Below, one piece after another: positions 9,505 to 16,792 of a stretch of 64,000 bases of DNA. Source of the DNA: Streptomyces sp. NRRL S-37 (GTDB lineage: Bacteria; Actinomycetota; Actinomycetes; Streptomycetales; Streptomycetaceae); the NCBI RefSeq assembly GCF_000721605.1, contig NZ_JOIZ01000024.1, positions 1-64,000 on the forward strand. Direction: 5' to 3'. The translations under genes were made by a program, and so were the position numbers. The notes below the pieces were generated by a model that saw only the letters and a program-made list of their open reading frames with translations, was not told the DNA's origin and did no database searches. Every line of letters starts with the position of its first letter. Position 1 is the first letter of the stretch.

Positions 9505-10014
9505 GTGACTACTTCACTGCGCGAGCACGAACCGCTTCACATCGCGGCAGACTTCCGCTGCGCCATGGCCCATCTGCCCACCTCCGTCACCGTCATCACC
9601 ACTACCACCGACACCGGCCCGGTCGGATGCACCGCCAGCGCCGTGCTCTCCCTGTCGATGGACCCTCCCAGCATGCTGGTCTCCCTGGCCGCCGACAGCC
9701 ACACGGCCCAGCACATCGAGCGCCGGGGCGCCTTCGCCGTCAACGCACTCAGCTGGCAGCAGCGTGCCCTGACACAACAGTTCGCCGGCGGCGACCCTCA
9801 CCACCGTTTCGACGGGGTGGCGCACACACTGCTCCACGGACAGCCCGTCCTGACCGACACCGCGGTAGGCGTGGTCTGCACGGTCGAAGCAGTCCAGCAC
9901 GCTCTCGACCACCTCCTGCTGGTCGGCCGCGTCATCTGGAGCGATCACCACACCGAGCACACCCCGCTCGTTTATCACCAGCACCGCACGCACCCCGGCC
10001 CCTCGGCATCATGA
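9505..10014 (+). CDS. Flavin reductase domain protein (NAD(P)H:flavin oxidoreductase)
   Basis: A 169-residue flavin-reductase-family protein. FRCAMAHLPTSVTVITT at the N-terminus, DPPSMLVSLAADSHTAQHI and the late segment DHLLLVGRVIW are typical. Such enzymes make FMNH2 or FADH2 for a separate monooxygenase. No bacterial-luciferase-like or P450 partner is nearby in this window. The ACAD-fold proteins upstream, or a gene left of the window, are candidates. It follows the A-domain by 14 bp behind a GAGGGA site and ends 14 bp before the convergent LysR gene, so it closes the operon. Confidence 0.85.
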   Translation: MTTSLREHEPLHIAADFRCAMAHLPTSVTVITTTTDTGPVGCTASAVLSLSMDPPSMLVSLAADSHTAQHIERRGAFAVNALSWQQRALTQQFAGGDPHHRFDGVAHTLLHGQPVLTDTAVGVVCTVEAVQHALDHLLLVGRVIWSDHHTEHTPLVYHQHRTHPGPSAS

Positions 10015-10028
10015 CCATCTCACGCCAC

Positions 10029-10961
10029 TCATCCGGCGGCCAACGCGTTGATGTCACTGCGCGACGCGGCGGCTCGGCGCAACGCCGCGAGCCCGCGTGC
10101 CACTGCCGGCTGCCCGTGGCTGCCCTTGCGGATGCACGTCACCAGGCGCCTAACCGGTATGGGGGAGCCACGCAAGGGAACGCGTACGACCGGAACTCCC
10201 AACGGGACGGGAGCCAATCGGGGCAGCAGACTCACGCCGAAGCCATGCGCGACCAGCGACAGGATGGCGTTCCATTCCTGTGCCCGGTGCACGATGTGGG
10301 GCGAGAAGCCGGCCGCCTGGCACGCGGCCAGGATCAGCTGGTGCTGGTCGATGCTGCCCGGAGCGGCGATGAAGGCTTCAGTCGCCGCCTCCGCCAGCTC
10401 GATCGGGCCCCGGTCGGCCAGACGGTGCCCTTCGGGGACGATGAGGTCTTGTGGGTCATCGGCGAGCGGCTGCTGGTCGAAACGCTGGTCCATCGGTGTC
10501 GGACTGCCGGGCAGTGGTACGACCACCGCGATGTCGATGCGGTCGCCCAGCAGCAAGTCGAAGCATTCCGAGGACTCCGCCTCGCTCATCTCGACCCTGA
10601 TCGCCGGATCCTCCTGCTGAATGGACAGCGCTGCCGGCACCAGCAACGCCGTCAACGCCGTCGGGAAGGCACTCATCCGGACCAGGCCGCCCGTGCCCCG
10701 CCCGTAGCCGGCGAGTTCGGCGGTGGCTTCCTCCCACTGGGCGTAGAGGACATCGGCGTGCCGCAGCAGCGCATGAGCGGCTTGCGTCAACCGCACCCGC
10801 CGCCCGTCGCGCTCCAGCAGAACGACCTGGAGATCTTTGGAGAGCGCCTGGATCTGCTGTGAGACAGCCGAAGGTGTCAGATGTAGTGCCGACGCCGCGT
10901 CCGTGACCGTCCCGTGCTGATGAACAGCCCGCAGAACCTGTAGCCGCCGCAAGTCGATCAT
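10029..10961 (-). CDS. LysR family transcriptional regulator
   Basis: A 310-residue LTTR. The winged HTH occupies about residues 1-60 (MIDLRRLQVLRAVHQHG then LTPSAVSQQIQALSKDL), followed by a periplasmic-binding-type effector domain. The ATG at 10961 was chosen because the HTH begins there; upstream codons belong to the divergent promoter region. It converges on the biosynthetic operon and is divergent from ectD with about 65 bp between starts, the usual arrangement for an LTTR and its target. It is the only regulator inside the locus. Effector unknown. Confidence 0.9.
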   Translation of the reverse strand: MIDLRRLQVLRAVHQHGTVTDAASALHLTPSAVSQQIQALSKDLQVVLLERDGRRVRLTQAAHALLRHADVLYAQWEEATAELAGYGRGTGGLVRMSAFPTALTALLVPAALSIQQEDPAIRVEMSEAESSECFDLLLGDRIDIAVVVPLPGSPTPMDQRFDQQPLADDPQDLIVPEGHRLADRGPIELAEAATEAFIAAPGSIDQHQLILAACQAAGFSPHIVHRAQEWNAILSLVAHGFGVSLLPRLAPVPLGVPVVRVPLRGSPIPVRRLVTCIRKGSHGQPAVARGLAALRRAAASRSDINALAAG

Positions 10962-11026
10962 GACTCCACTAGTACACGACCCTGGGCCAGGTCTCCAGAC
11001 CGCTTCGCCCGCACATGGAGGACAAC

Positions 11027-11932
11027 GTGACAACGACCACTCCGCGACGGACCGACCTCTACCCGACCCGCACCGTCGCCGAACCTCGGCCTCAGCGCCG
11101 TCAGGACCCGACCGTCTGGTCCACCGCCGAAGGCCCTCTCGACCGGGATCGGCTCGAACAGTACGACCGCGACGGCTACCTCGTCCTGGACAGCCTCCTC
11201 TCACCTGAGGAGGTGGAGCACTACCGTGCCGAACTGCGGCGCCTCAGCCAGGACACGAGCCTTCACGGAACCGACCGTGTAGTACGTGAACCGGACTCCA
11301 ACGAGATCCGCTCGGTCTTCGAGGCGCAGAAGATCAGCCCTGTCTTCGCCGACCTCATCCACTCGCCACGGCTGGCCGACATCGCCAGGCAGGTACTCGG
11401 CTCGGATGTGTACGTGCACCAGAGCCGTGTCAACTACAAGCCCGCCTTCGGAGGAGCTGAGTTCGACTGGCACTCGGACTTCGAAACGTGGCACTCCGAG
11501 GACGGTATGCCCCGCCCCAGGGCCTTCAGCATCTCCATCGGCCTCACGGACAACTACGACTTCAATGGGCCTCTCATGGTCATGCCCGGGTCCCACAAGA
11601 CGTTCATCCCGTCCGTCGGCGAAACCCCGCCCGACTACCACAAGGAATCCCTGCGGGTCCACCGTCTCACCGTGGGCTCGGTCGACCACGACAGTCTGAC
11701 CCGCATGGCGAACGAGCACGGCATCCACCAGGTGACCGGCCCGGCGGGCTCCGCCGTCATGTTCGACTGCAACATCCTGCACGGCTCCAACGGCAACATC
11801 ACCCCCTACCCGCGCTCCAATATCTTCATCGTCTACAACAGCACCGAAAACACCCTGGAAGAGCCCTACGCGGCCCCGCAGCCCCGGCCGCAGTACCTCG
11901 GCAACCGCGACTTCACTCCGATTCCTCGGTGA
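11027..11932 (+). CDS. ectD: Ectoine hydroxylase-type Fe(II)/2-oxoglutarate dioxygenase
   Basis: A 301-residue PhyH-superfamily protein with the EctD signature DWHSDFETWHSEDGMP. Iron ligands are His149, Asp151 and His252 (in NILHGSNGNITP). YPRSNIFIVYNS carries the 2-oxoglutarate-binding Arg. EctD hydroxylates ectoine to 5-hydroxyectoine. The GTG at 11027 has GGAGGA 4 bp upstream and gives the VTTTTPRRTDLYPT start typical of Streptomyces EctD, so it is preferred over the ATG 12 bp earlier. The gene stands alone, separated from ectB by ten pathway genes and with no ectC near it. Its substrate here may be ectoine or an ectoine-like ring. Confidence 0.88.
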   Translation: MTTTTPRRTDLYPTRTVAEPRPQRRQDPTVWSTAEGPLDRDRLEQYDRDGYLVLDSLLSPEEVEHYRAELRRLSQDTSLHGTDRVVREPDSNEIRSVFEAQKISPVFADLIHSPRLADIARQVLGSDVYVHQSRVNYKPAFGGAEFDWHSDFETWHSEDGMPRPRAFSISIGLTDNYDFNGPLMVMPGSHKTFIPSVGETPPDYHKESLRVHRLTVGSVDHDSLTRMANEHGIHQVTGPAGSAVMFDCNILHGSNGNITPYPRSNIFIVYNSTENTLEEPYAAPQPRPQYLGNRDFTPIPR

Positions 11933-11940
11933 GCAGGTGA

Positions 11941-11970
11941 CGGGCGTGCCCCCTCCCGGGGGCACGCCCG
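11941..11970 (+). terminator. Strong hairpin after ectD
   Basis: A perfect 13-bp stem with a 4-nt TCCC loop lies 8 bp after the ectD stop. There is no long T-run, as is common in Streptomyces. The remaining spacer to 12166 shows no gene. Confidence 0.75.
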
Positions 11971-12166
11971 CGGCGTCCGCGACGCGGTACTTGCCGGGGC
12001 CGGTGACGTCGGGTTAGGCACGGTAGCAGCGCCGTCCGCGTCGTTGGGACGCCGAGAAAGACAGCTCACCGGCGTTTCACCGAGTGGTCGAAGACCACCA
12101 GGACGTGGGTGAAGCTCAACCGTCTGGTCCTCGGCGAACCCAGTTCCTGTGGTGAGCCCCGCTGCC

Positions 12167-13081
12167 TTATCGCTTCGATTTCTTCTGGGGCGTGCATACA
12201 GCGCCGATCGACGCAGCGACCACGCACGCGATGGCCACCCACTGCACTGCGGCGAGGATCTCACCCAGCACCACCGTTGCGGCCAGGCCCGCAACAGCCG
12301 GCTCCAGACTCTCCAGTACAGCTACGGTCCGCGGCGGCAGGCGCCGCAGGGCAGCCATGTCCAGGGTGTACGGAATCGCTGCCGACAGCAGCGCCACGCC
12401 CAGACCCGCCGCCAGCACCCACGGTTCGAGCAGTTCCGCGCCGCCCTCCCACACACCGGTCGGCAAGGAGAGAACAGCCGCCCACGCGACGGCATACGTC
12501 AGGTAGCTGCCATCGGATGTCCTCGTACCGGCCCTCTTGTTCAGCACCACATAGATCGCCATGGAGGCACCGGACACCAACGCGAAGATCGTCCCCGACA
12601 CGGTGAGCTCGCTCCCACCACCGGGGTTCGTGAACAAGAAGACCCCGATCCACGCCAAGACGGCCCAGAAGAAGTCCATGAGGCGCCGCGAGCCGATCAG
12701 TGCCAGTGCCAGTGGTCCCAAGAACTGCAGCGTGACGGCTACCCCCACGTCAAGACGTTCTAGCGCCAAATAGATGACGTTCATACCGGCGATCGCGGTG
12801 CCCAGCGCCACGATCAGCCCCCGAGCCCGCCAGCTCTTGGGTAAAGCCGGCCGCCACACCAGACCGAGCACCACTGCGGTCAAAGCCAGCCTGAGGAAGA
12901 CGACTCCCAAAGGACCAACGGCCCCGAACAGATGCTTTCCGCATGCCTGTCCGACTTGGATGCTCACGACGCTGCCCACCACGAGGAGCGGGGCCGGAAC
13001 ACGGGTGGTCATGGCCCGCTGAGGAAGTGCTGTGCTCACCGTGGGTTCGCGCTGCTCTTCTGGTGCCGTGTGTGTGCCCAT
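12167..13081 (-). CDS. EamA/RhtA-type inner-membrane exporter
   Basis: A 304-residue ten-helix EamA-superfamily protein. The first repeat starts at VVGSVVSIQVGQACGKHLFG and includes LALERLDVGVAVTLQFLGPL, which closely resembles RhtA, the threonine/homoserine exporter. A basic C-terminal tail ends in KKSKR. It could export the amino-acid-derived product of the neighbouring locus. Several in-frame starts exist; MTTRVPAPL about 22 residues downstream is possible. Convergent with ectD. Assignment to the locus rests on position and chemistry only. Confidence 0.85.
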   Translation of the reverse strand: MGTHTAPEEQREPTVSTALPQRAMTTRVPAPLLVVGSVVSIQVGQACGKHLFGAVGPLGVVFLRLALTAVVLGLVWRPALPKSWRARGLIVALGTAIAGMNVIYLALERLDVGVAVTLQFLGPLALALIGSRRLMDFFWAVLAWIGVFLFTNPGGGSELTVSGTIFALVSGASMAIYVVLNKRAGTRTSDGSYLTYAVAWAAVLSLPTGVWEGGAELLEPWVLAAGLGVALLSAAIPYTLDMAALRRLPPRTVAVLESLEPAVAGLAATVVLGEILAAVQWVAIACVVAASIGAVCTPQKKSKR

Positions 13082-13219
13082 ACCAGCCGCGTCCCCGTGA
13101 CGAGAGCTAAGGAATCTCTAAAGCTTCTAAACGGAAACGTTCAGTTTGATCTAAATCGTGCGGTGTCGCTGTGTCGGACTCCAGGACACGATCCGAACCC
13201 TGCGGGCTGTCTTCCCATG

Positions 13220-13519
13220 GTCGGGACACGGCGAGGGGAAGTACCTGTACTGCGGCTGGGCGTCCGACGAGGGACACTTCACCACGTTCACCGAGGCGGA
13301 GCCGGAGACGTACGGCATCACGTCGTACATGGTGGTGGGACCACCCCTCTCCGCCCTGCCAGGTGCCATCCGCCGGCTGGAGGAGACCGCCCTCGCCCGG
13401 GCGGCTCAGGATCTGTCCCGTCCCGCCGTGCAGTCCTTCCCCTCTCCCACGCCGCGAAGGCCCACCTGGCGCCGGAGACCCGGGCCACCATGGGCAAGGT
13501 GGTGCTGCGACCGGAGGCC
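13220..13519 (+). pseudogene. Remnant of a zinc-type alcohol dehydrogenase / quinone oxidoreductase (C-terminal part)
   Basis: Two frames together read like the end of an MDR-family oxidoreductase. The first frame gives GKYLYCGWASDEG and GPPLSALPGAIRRLEE. After a shift near 13440 the next frame gives PLSHAAKAHLAPETRATMGK followed by VVLRP, the usual C-terminus. The N-terminal catalytic domain and a start codon are absent. It is a decayed fragment in the 1.5-kb degenerate stretch between the exporter gene and the insertion sequence. Confidence 0.55.
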
Positions 13520-13549
13520 GACAGCCGTCCGTGCCCCGTGCTCGTCGCA

Positions 13550-13908
13550 TCAGGGCGCGAGCAGCGGCAGACCCGTCTGCTCGTGCTGCCACGGCCTTTC
13601 CTCAATGCGCGAGGTCGCGGTCGCCAGATGCCGGCGATAGGTGCTGTACGACATGCTCAACCGCCGCGCCGTCGCCTCCTGGGTCGGTGCCCCTCCAGAA
13701 ACGCGAGGGTGGCGGCCTGGTGCGCCTTGTCGCCGCCACGCCTGGTGACAAGGCCGGCGATGGCGTTGGACAACACGTCCCGTAGGGGCATGCCGTGGTC
13801 GACGAAGAGTCGGCTGCGGCTGAGCGGGTTCGCTTCCAACGCCCGCGGTCGCCGCAGGTCGCGCGGGGCCGAGCGGACCGCGGCGGCGAACTCCGGCCGG
13901 GTCGTCAT
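13550..13908 (-). pseudogene. Frameshifted C-terminal fragment of an HTH transcriptional regulator
   Basis: Read on the minus strand from an ATG at 13908, the frame gives LEANPLSRSRLFVDHGMPLR and GDKAHQAATLAFLEG. A one-base shift near 13690 then continues as APTQEATARRLSMSYSTYRR and HLATATSRIEERP to a stop at 13550. This matches the C-terminal segment of a common actinobacterial regulator with a terminal HTH. The N-terminal portion is missing, so the gene is broken. It abuts the alcohol dehydrogenase remnant on the other strand. Confidence 0.5.
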
Positions 13909-14179
13909 CGGCGGGGGCGGCGCGAGTGCCGGGAATCGGCCCTTGACGTAGGGGCCGGAGTTGCCGTCCGTTTCATGACCACTTGCGGTGCAGGGAGCAC
14001 GAGCGGACGGTTCCTGTCTCATGTCCCTTGCGCCTCGGTGGCCTGTGTCTCCGCGCACCGTCGGGCGGAGCCGGCCGACAGTGCCGGGGGACGATCCCCT
14101 GCGTGGCTGAAGAGACAGGTGCAGATGCGGACGACGCTCGTGCACGGGATGAGCGGCTGGGCTGGGCGTTCGGGCTGAC

Positions 14180-14395
14180 AGCGGATGATCCGGCTGCGAG
14201 GAGTGCGGCACGCGCTGGCCGTCGCCCTCGACCTGACCGCGTGCGCGGACCGACAGCGCACCCCGCGCTATGGCGACCTGACGCAACCTCGCGGTCGGCG
14301 CCCTGCGACTGAACGGCGCGGAGAACATCGCCTCCGGCCGTCGCCGCAATGCGCGTGACGCCCGCCGACCCCTCACACTTCTCCACTTCGCCTGA
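14180..14395 (+). pseudogene. ISAs1-type transposase remnant
   Basis: Two pieces of a DDE transposase are visible. IRLRGVRHALAVALDLTACA at about 14187-14246 resembles the conserved N-terminal region of ISAs1 transposases. RNLAVGALRLNGAENIASG followed by RNARDARRPLTLLHFA and a stop at 14393-14395 is the typical C-terminus. The catalytic core between them is deleted and the frames differ. It is a dead remnant next to the intact IS5 element. The bases between it and 14624 show no recognisable gene. Confidence 0.6.
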
Positions 14396-14627
14396 ACGCG
14401 AAGTGGACGTGACTTGACCATGCCGAAGCCCTGAGTGCTGTCGCAGGACAACTTCAGGATTTGGTCTTGGTCAGGCGGGCTGTCTCGCGAGGTCATCGAG
14501 TGGAACGGCGCTTCGGCGTTCGTGAGTTGTTTTCCGACGGCTCCCTGGGTTGCTCAGGGGTCGACGGGGTCCGGAGCATCCGTTCTTGACGTTCCCTCAG
14601 GCCGAGACGAGGGGTAGCGCCTCCTCA

Positions 14628-14646
14628 GAGGGCGGTATGCGAGTTG
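14628..14646 (+). repeat. Left terminal inverted repeat
   Basis: GAGGGCGGTATGCGAGTTG matches the reverse complement of the right end at 17 of 19 positions. Confidence 0.85.
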
Positions 14647-14729
14647 TTAGGTGATTTGCCGTCACCTGAACGTGTGGGACTGCGGCATCTCAGCCGGTGG
14701 GCGTGCTCGGGCGTGCTGGGCTGAACACC

Positions 14730-15559
14730 GTGAGCGAGCGCAAGCCGTACAAGACCGACCTGTCCGACGAGCAGTGGGTGCTGGTTGAACCGGTGATCGC
14801 CGCCTGGAAGGCCGCACACCGCTCGGTCAGCGGCCATCAGGGCCGGTACGAGATGCGGGAGATCGTCAACGCGCTCCTCTACCAGGGCCGCACCGGATGC
14901 CAGTGGGACCTGCTTCCGCACGACCTGCCGCCACGTGGCGCGGTGATGTACTACTTCACCAAGTGGCGCGACGACGGCACCGACCGGACCATCCATGACC
15001 TGCTGCGCTGGCAGGTGCGGGAGAAAGCCCGACGGAAAGCGGACCCGAGCCTGGTGGTGCTCGACACCCAGAGCGTGCACGCGGCGGCCGGGGTGCCCGC
15101 ACAGTCGACGGGGCGTGATGCGGCAAAAAAGTACCGGGCCGCAAGCGCGGCCTGGCCGTTGACGTGTTGGGCCTGGTGATCGCGGTCGTGGTGCTCGCCG
15201 TGTCCGTGCACGACAACGCCGCCGGCATCGCACTGCTGGACAAGGTCGCCGCCGACACCGACACCGTTCAGAAGGCCCTGGTCGACCAGGGCTTCAAGAA
15301 CGCCGTCGTCGCGCACGGCCAGAAGGTGGGCATCGAGGTGGAGATCGTCGAGCGCAACCCTGCCCAGAGGGGGTTCGTGCCGATTCCCAAACGGTGGATC
15401 GTGGAGCGCGCCTACGGGATCTTGATGCTGCACCGCAGGCTGGTGCGCGACTACGAGCACCTGCCGCGCAGTTCGGAGTCACGGGTGTACTGGGCGATGA
15501 CCGCGGTGATACTGCGCCGGCTGACCGGAACCACCGCCGCGGGTTGGCGCACCGCATGA
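14730..15559 (+). CDS. IS5-family transposase expressed by -1 frameshifting
   Basis: The first frame starts at GTG 14730 (VSERKPYKTDLSDEQWVLV) and would stop at 15179. The second frame, entered by a -1 slip at the heptamer A AAA AAG at 15125-15131, continues KKVPGRKRGLAVDVLG to the stop at 15559. DDE residues are visible: Asp in VVLDTQSVHAA, Asp in LVDQGFKNAVV and Glu in WIVERAYGILMLHRR. The heptamer is the classic bacterial slip site and lies exactly where the frames join, so this is probably programmed, not damage. An upstream ATG at 14697 is an alternative start. Confidence 0.82.
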
Positions 15560-15978
15560 CCGGCGGAGAGCTGACCCTCGGGGCGGTGCTGGTGCGGCTG
15601 GAGGAGCGGGAGGGGGAGATCAGCGCGCAGGCCGATGCGACGAGAGAGCAGATCGCGCAGCTGACCGCACGGCTGGACGACCTCAGCCGGGCCGCCGAGG
15701 AGGTCCGGATCACCCGCAAGACACTGCTGGAGCTGCCCGATCCGCAGCCGCCTGCGCCGCCGGCCCCAGAACTACCGGACCATCCGGCCTACCAGCAGAT
15801 CATGGCGGTGTTCGCCACGGCCGACGCGCCGCTGCGGGCGCGGCAGGTGTGCGAGGCGATGGACCTGGAGATCGCACCCAACAACATCAACAACACCCGC
15901 CTGAAGCTCAAACGGCTGGCCGAGCGCAGAATCCTGGTCGAGACCGAGCAGGGCTTGTTCACCCAGCCACGGCCGTAG
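15556..15978 (+). CDS. IS passenger protein: coiled coil plus winged-helix-like domain
   Basis: A 140-residue protein whose ATG overlaps the transposase stop as ATGA. The N-terminal half is charged and probably coiled coil (LEEREGEISAQADATREQIA through about residue 50). A proline-rich linker follows, then a helical C-terminus with APNNINNTRLKLKRLAERR and ILVETEQGLF that resembles a winged HTH. It lies inside the inverted repeats, so it moves with the element. A role in target choice, transposase control or DNA binding is a guess. Confidence 0.7.
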   Translation: MTGGELTLGAVLVRLEEREGEISAQADATREQIAQLTARLDDLSRAAEEVRITRKTLLELPDPQPPAPPAPELPDHPAYQQIMAVFATADAPLRARQVCEAMDLEIAPNNINNTRLKLKRLAERRILVETEQGLFTQPRP

Positions 15979-16036
15979 CCGCCCGGCGACACCGCAGCCA
16001 GCGCCTCTACCCCTCCCGAAACAGCGAAACGGACAT

Positions 16037-16055
16037 CAACTCACGTACCGCCCTC
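16037..16055 (-). repeat. Right terminal inverted repeat
   Basis: Reads GAGGGCGGTACGTGAGTTG on the minus strand. The element's right end is followed directly by the TCA duplication. Confidence 0.85.
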
Positions 16056-16697
16056 TCAGATCCCGTCGAGATCGTGCGTCGTACGGCCGAGGCAGACGAC
16101 CGAGTCGTCCATCGGCGCGTCGATCTCCTCGAAGCCCATACGGTCGTAGAAGGCCCGGGCGGGCTTGTTGGCCGTCGCCATGACGAGGTGGACGGACGGC
16201 ACTCCCCCGTCCCGCAGGGCCTCCAGGAAGGTCCGCATCAACCGCCGGCCGTACCCGCGCCCCTGCCAGTCGGGCAGCAGGTCGATGTGGAGGTGGGCCG
16301 GCCAGGGGGCCAGTTCCGGGACGATCATCCGTTCGGGGTGGTGCAGCAGCCAGGCGATGGCCTCGTCCGGGGTGGCCGGCGGCCCGGACGGCTCGGGGTG
16401 GCGGTCGCCGACCAGGGGCAGCCACGCGGCCCGGAAGGTCCTGGCGAAGCGGACGGTGTCGGCGGTACCGACGATGTAGCCGACCGCCCGGCCCCGGCCG
16501 TCGTCCAGCACGAACGCCAGCTCCGGCTCCAGATGGACGTACGGCGCGGCGAAGGTGTCGGGGAAGACGGTGGGGTCGGTGTAATGGGGGCGGCTGTCCT
16601 GGCCGTTGTGCGCGGTGCGGATGCAGATGTCGTCGAGGGCCTGCCGGTCCTCGCGACGGTACGGGCGGATCCTGGGGGACTCGGTCATGCCTGGCAT
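16056..16697 (-). CDS. GNAT family N-acetyltransferase
   Basis: A 213-residue acetyltransferase. The acetyl-CoA loop is LLPDWQGRGYGRRLM, followed by NKPARAFYDRMGFEEIDAP, the usual motif-B end. The start at 16697 has AAGG 7 bp upstream; an internal ATG at 16688 is also possible. Its stop codon is the TCA (minus-strand TGA) duplicated by the adjacent IS element, so the insertion hit the last codon but left the reading frame whole. Substrate unknown. Confidence 0.88.
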   Translation of the reverse strand: MPGMTESPRIRPYRREDRQALDDICIRTAHNGQDSRPHYTDPTVFPDTFAAPYVHLEPELAFVLDDGRGRAVGYIVGTADTVRFARTFRAAWLPLVGDRHPEPSGPPATPDEAIAWLLHHPERMIVPELAPWPAHLHIDLLPDWQGRGYGRRLMRTFLEALRDGGVPSVHLVMATANKPARAFYDRMGFEEIDAPMDDSVVCLGRTTHDLDGI

Positions 16698-16792
16698 CCT
16701 GCAACCTTGGGAGCGCTCCCACAACCCCTTTCCGGTCAGGTCGGGGCGCGGATCCCTGGCTTAGCCCTCCGGTCCCCGGTTACCCGAGGGGC

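Larger units (their letters stand above)
14628..16055 (+). mobile_element. IS5-family insertion sequence carrying a passenger gene
   Basis: A 1428-bp element bounded by imperfect inverted repeats, with TCA directly repeated outside both ends (14625-14627 and 16056-16058). TNA duplications are known for IS1031-group IS5 elements. It holds a transposase read through a -1 frameshift and a downstream HTH-like gene. Both ends and all three catalytic acidic residues are present, so it looks intact and recent compared with the decayed DNA to its left. Confidence 0.85.

Noticed and set aside
13657..14496. A 279-codon minus-strand open frame as an intact gene
   Set aside because: Only its end resembles a known regulator. 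The first part is arginine/proline-rich shadow sequence over the ISAs1 remnant, so a broken gene fragment is reported instead.
15120..15179. Transposase taken as a pseudogene because the frame breaks
   Set aside because: The break lies at a canonical A AAA AAG slip site, and the second frame continues the protein with its catalytic residues, so programmed frameshifting is the better reading.
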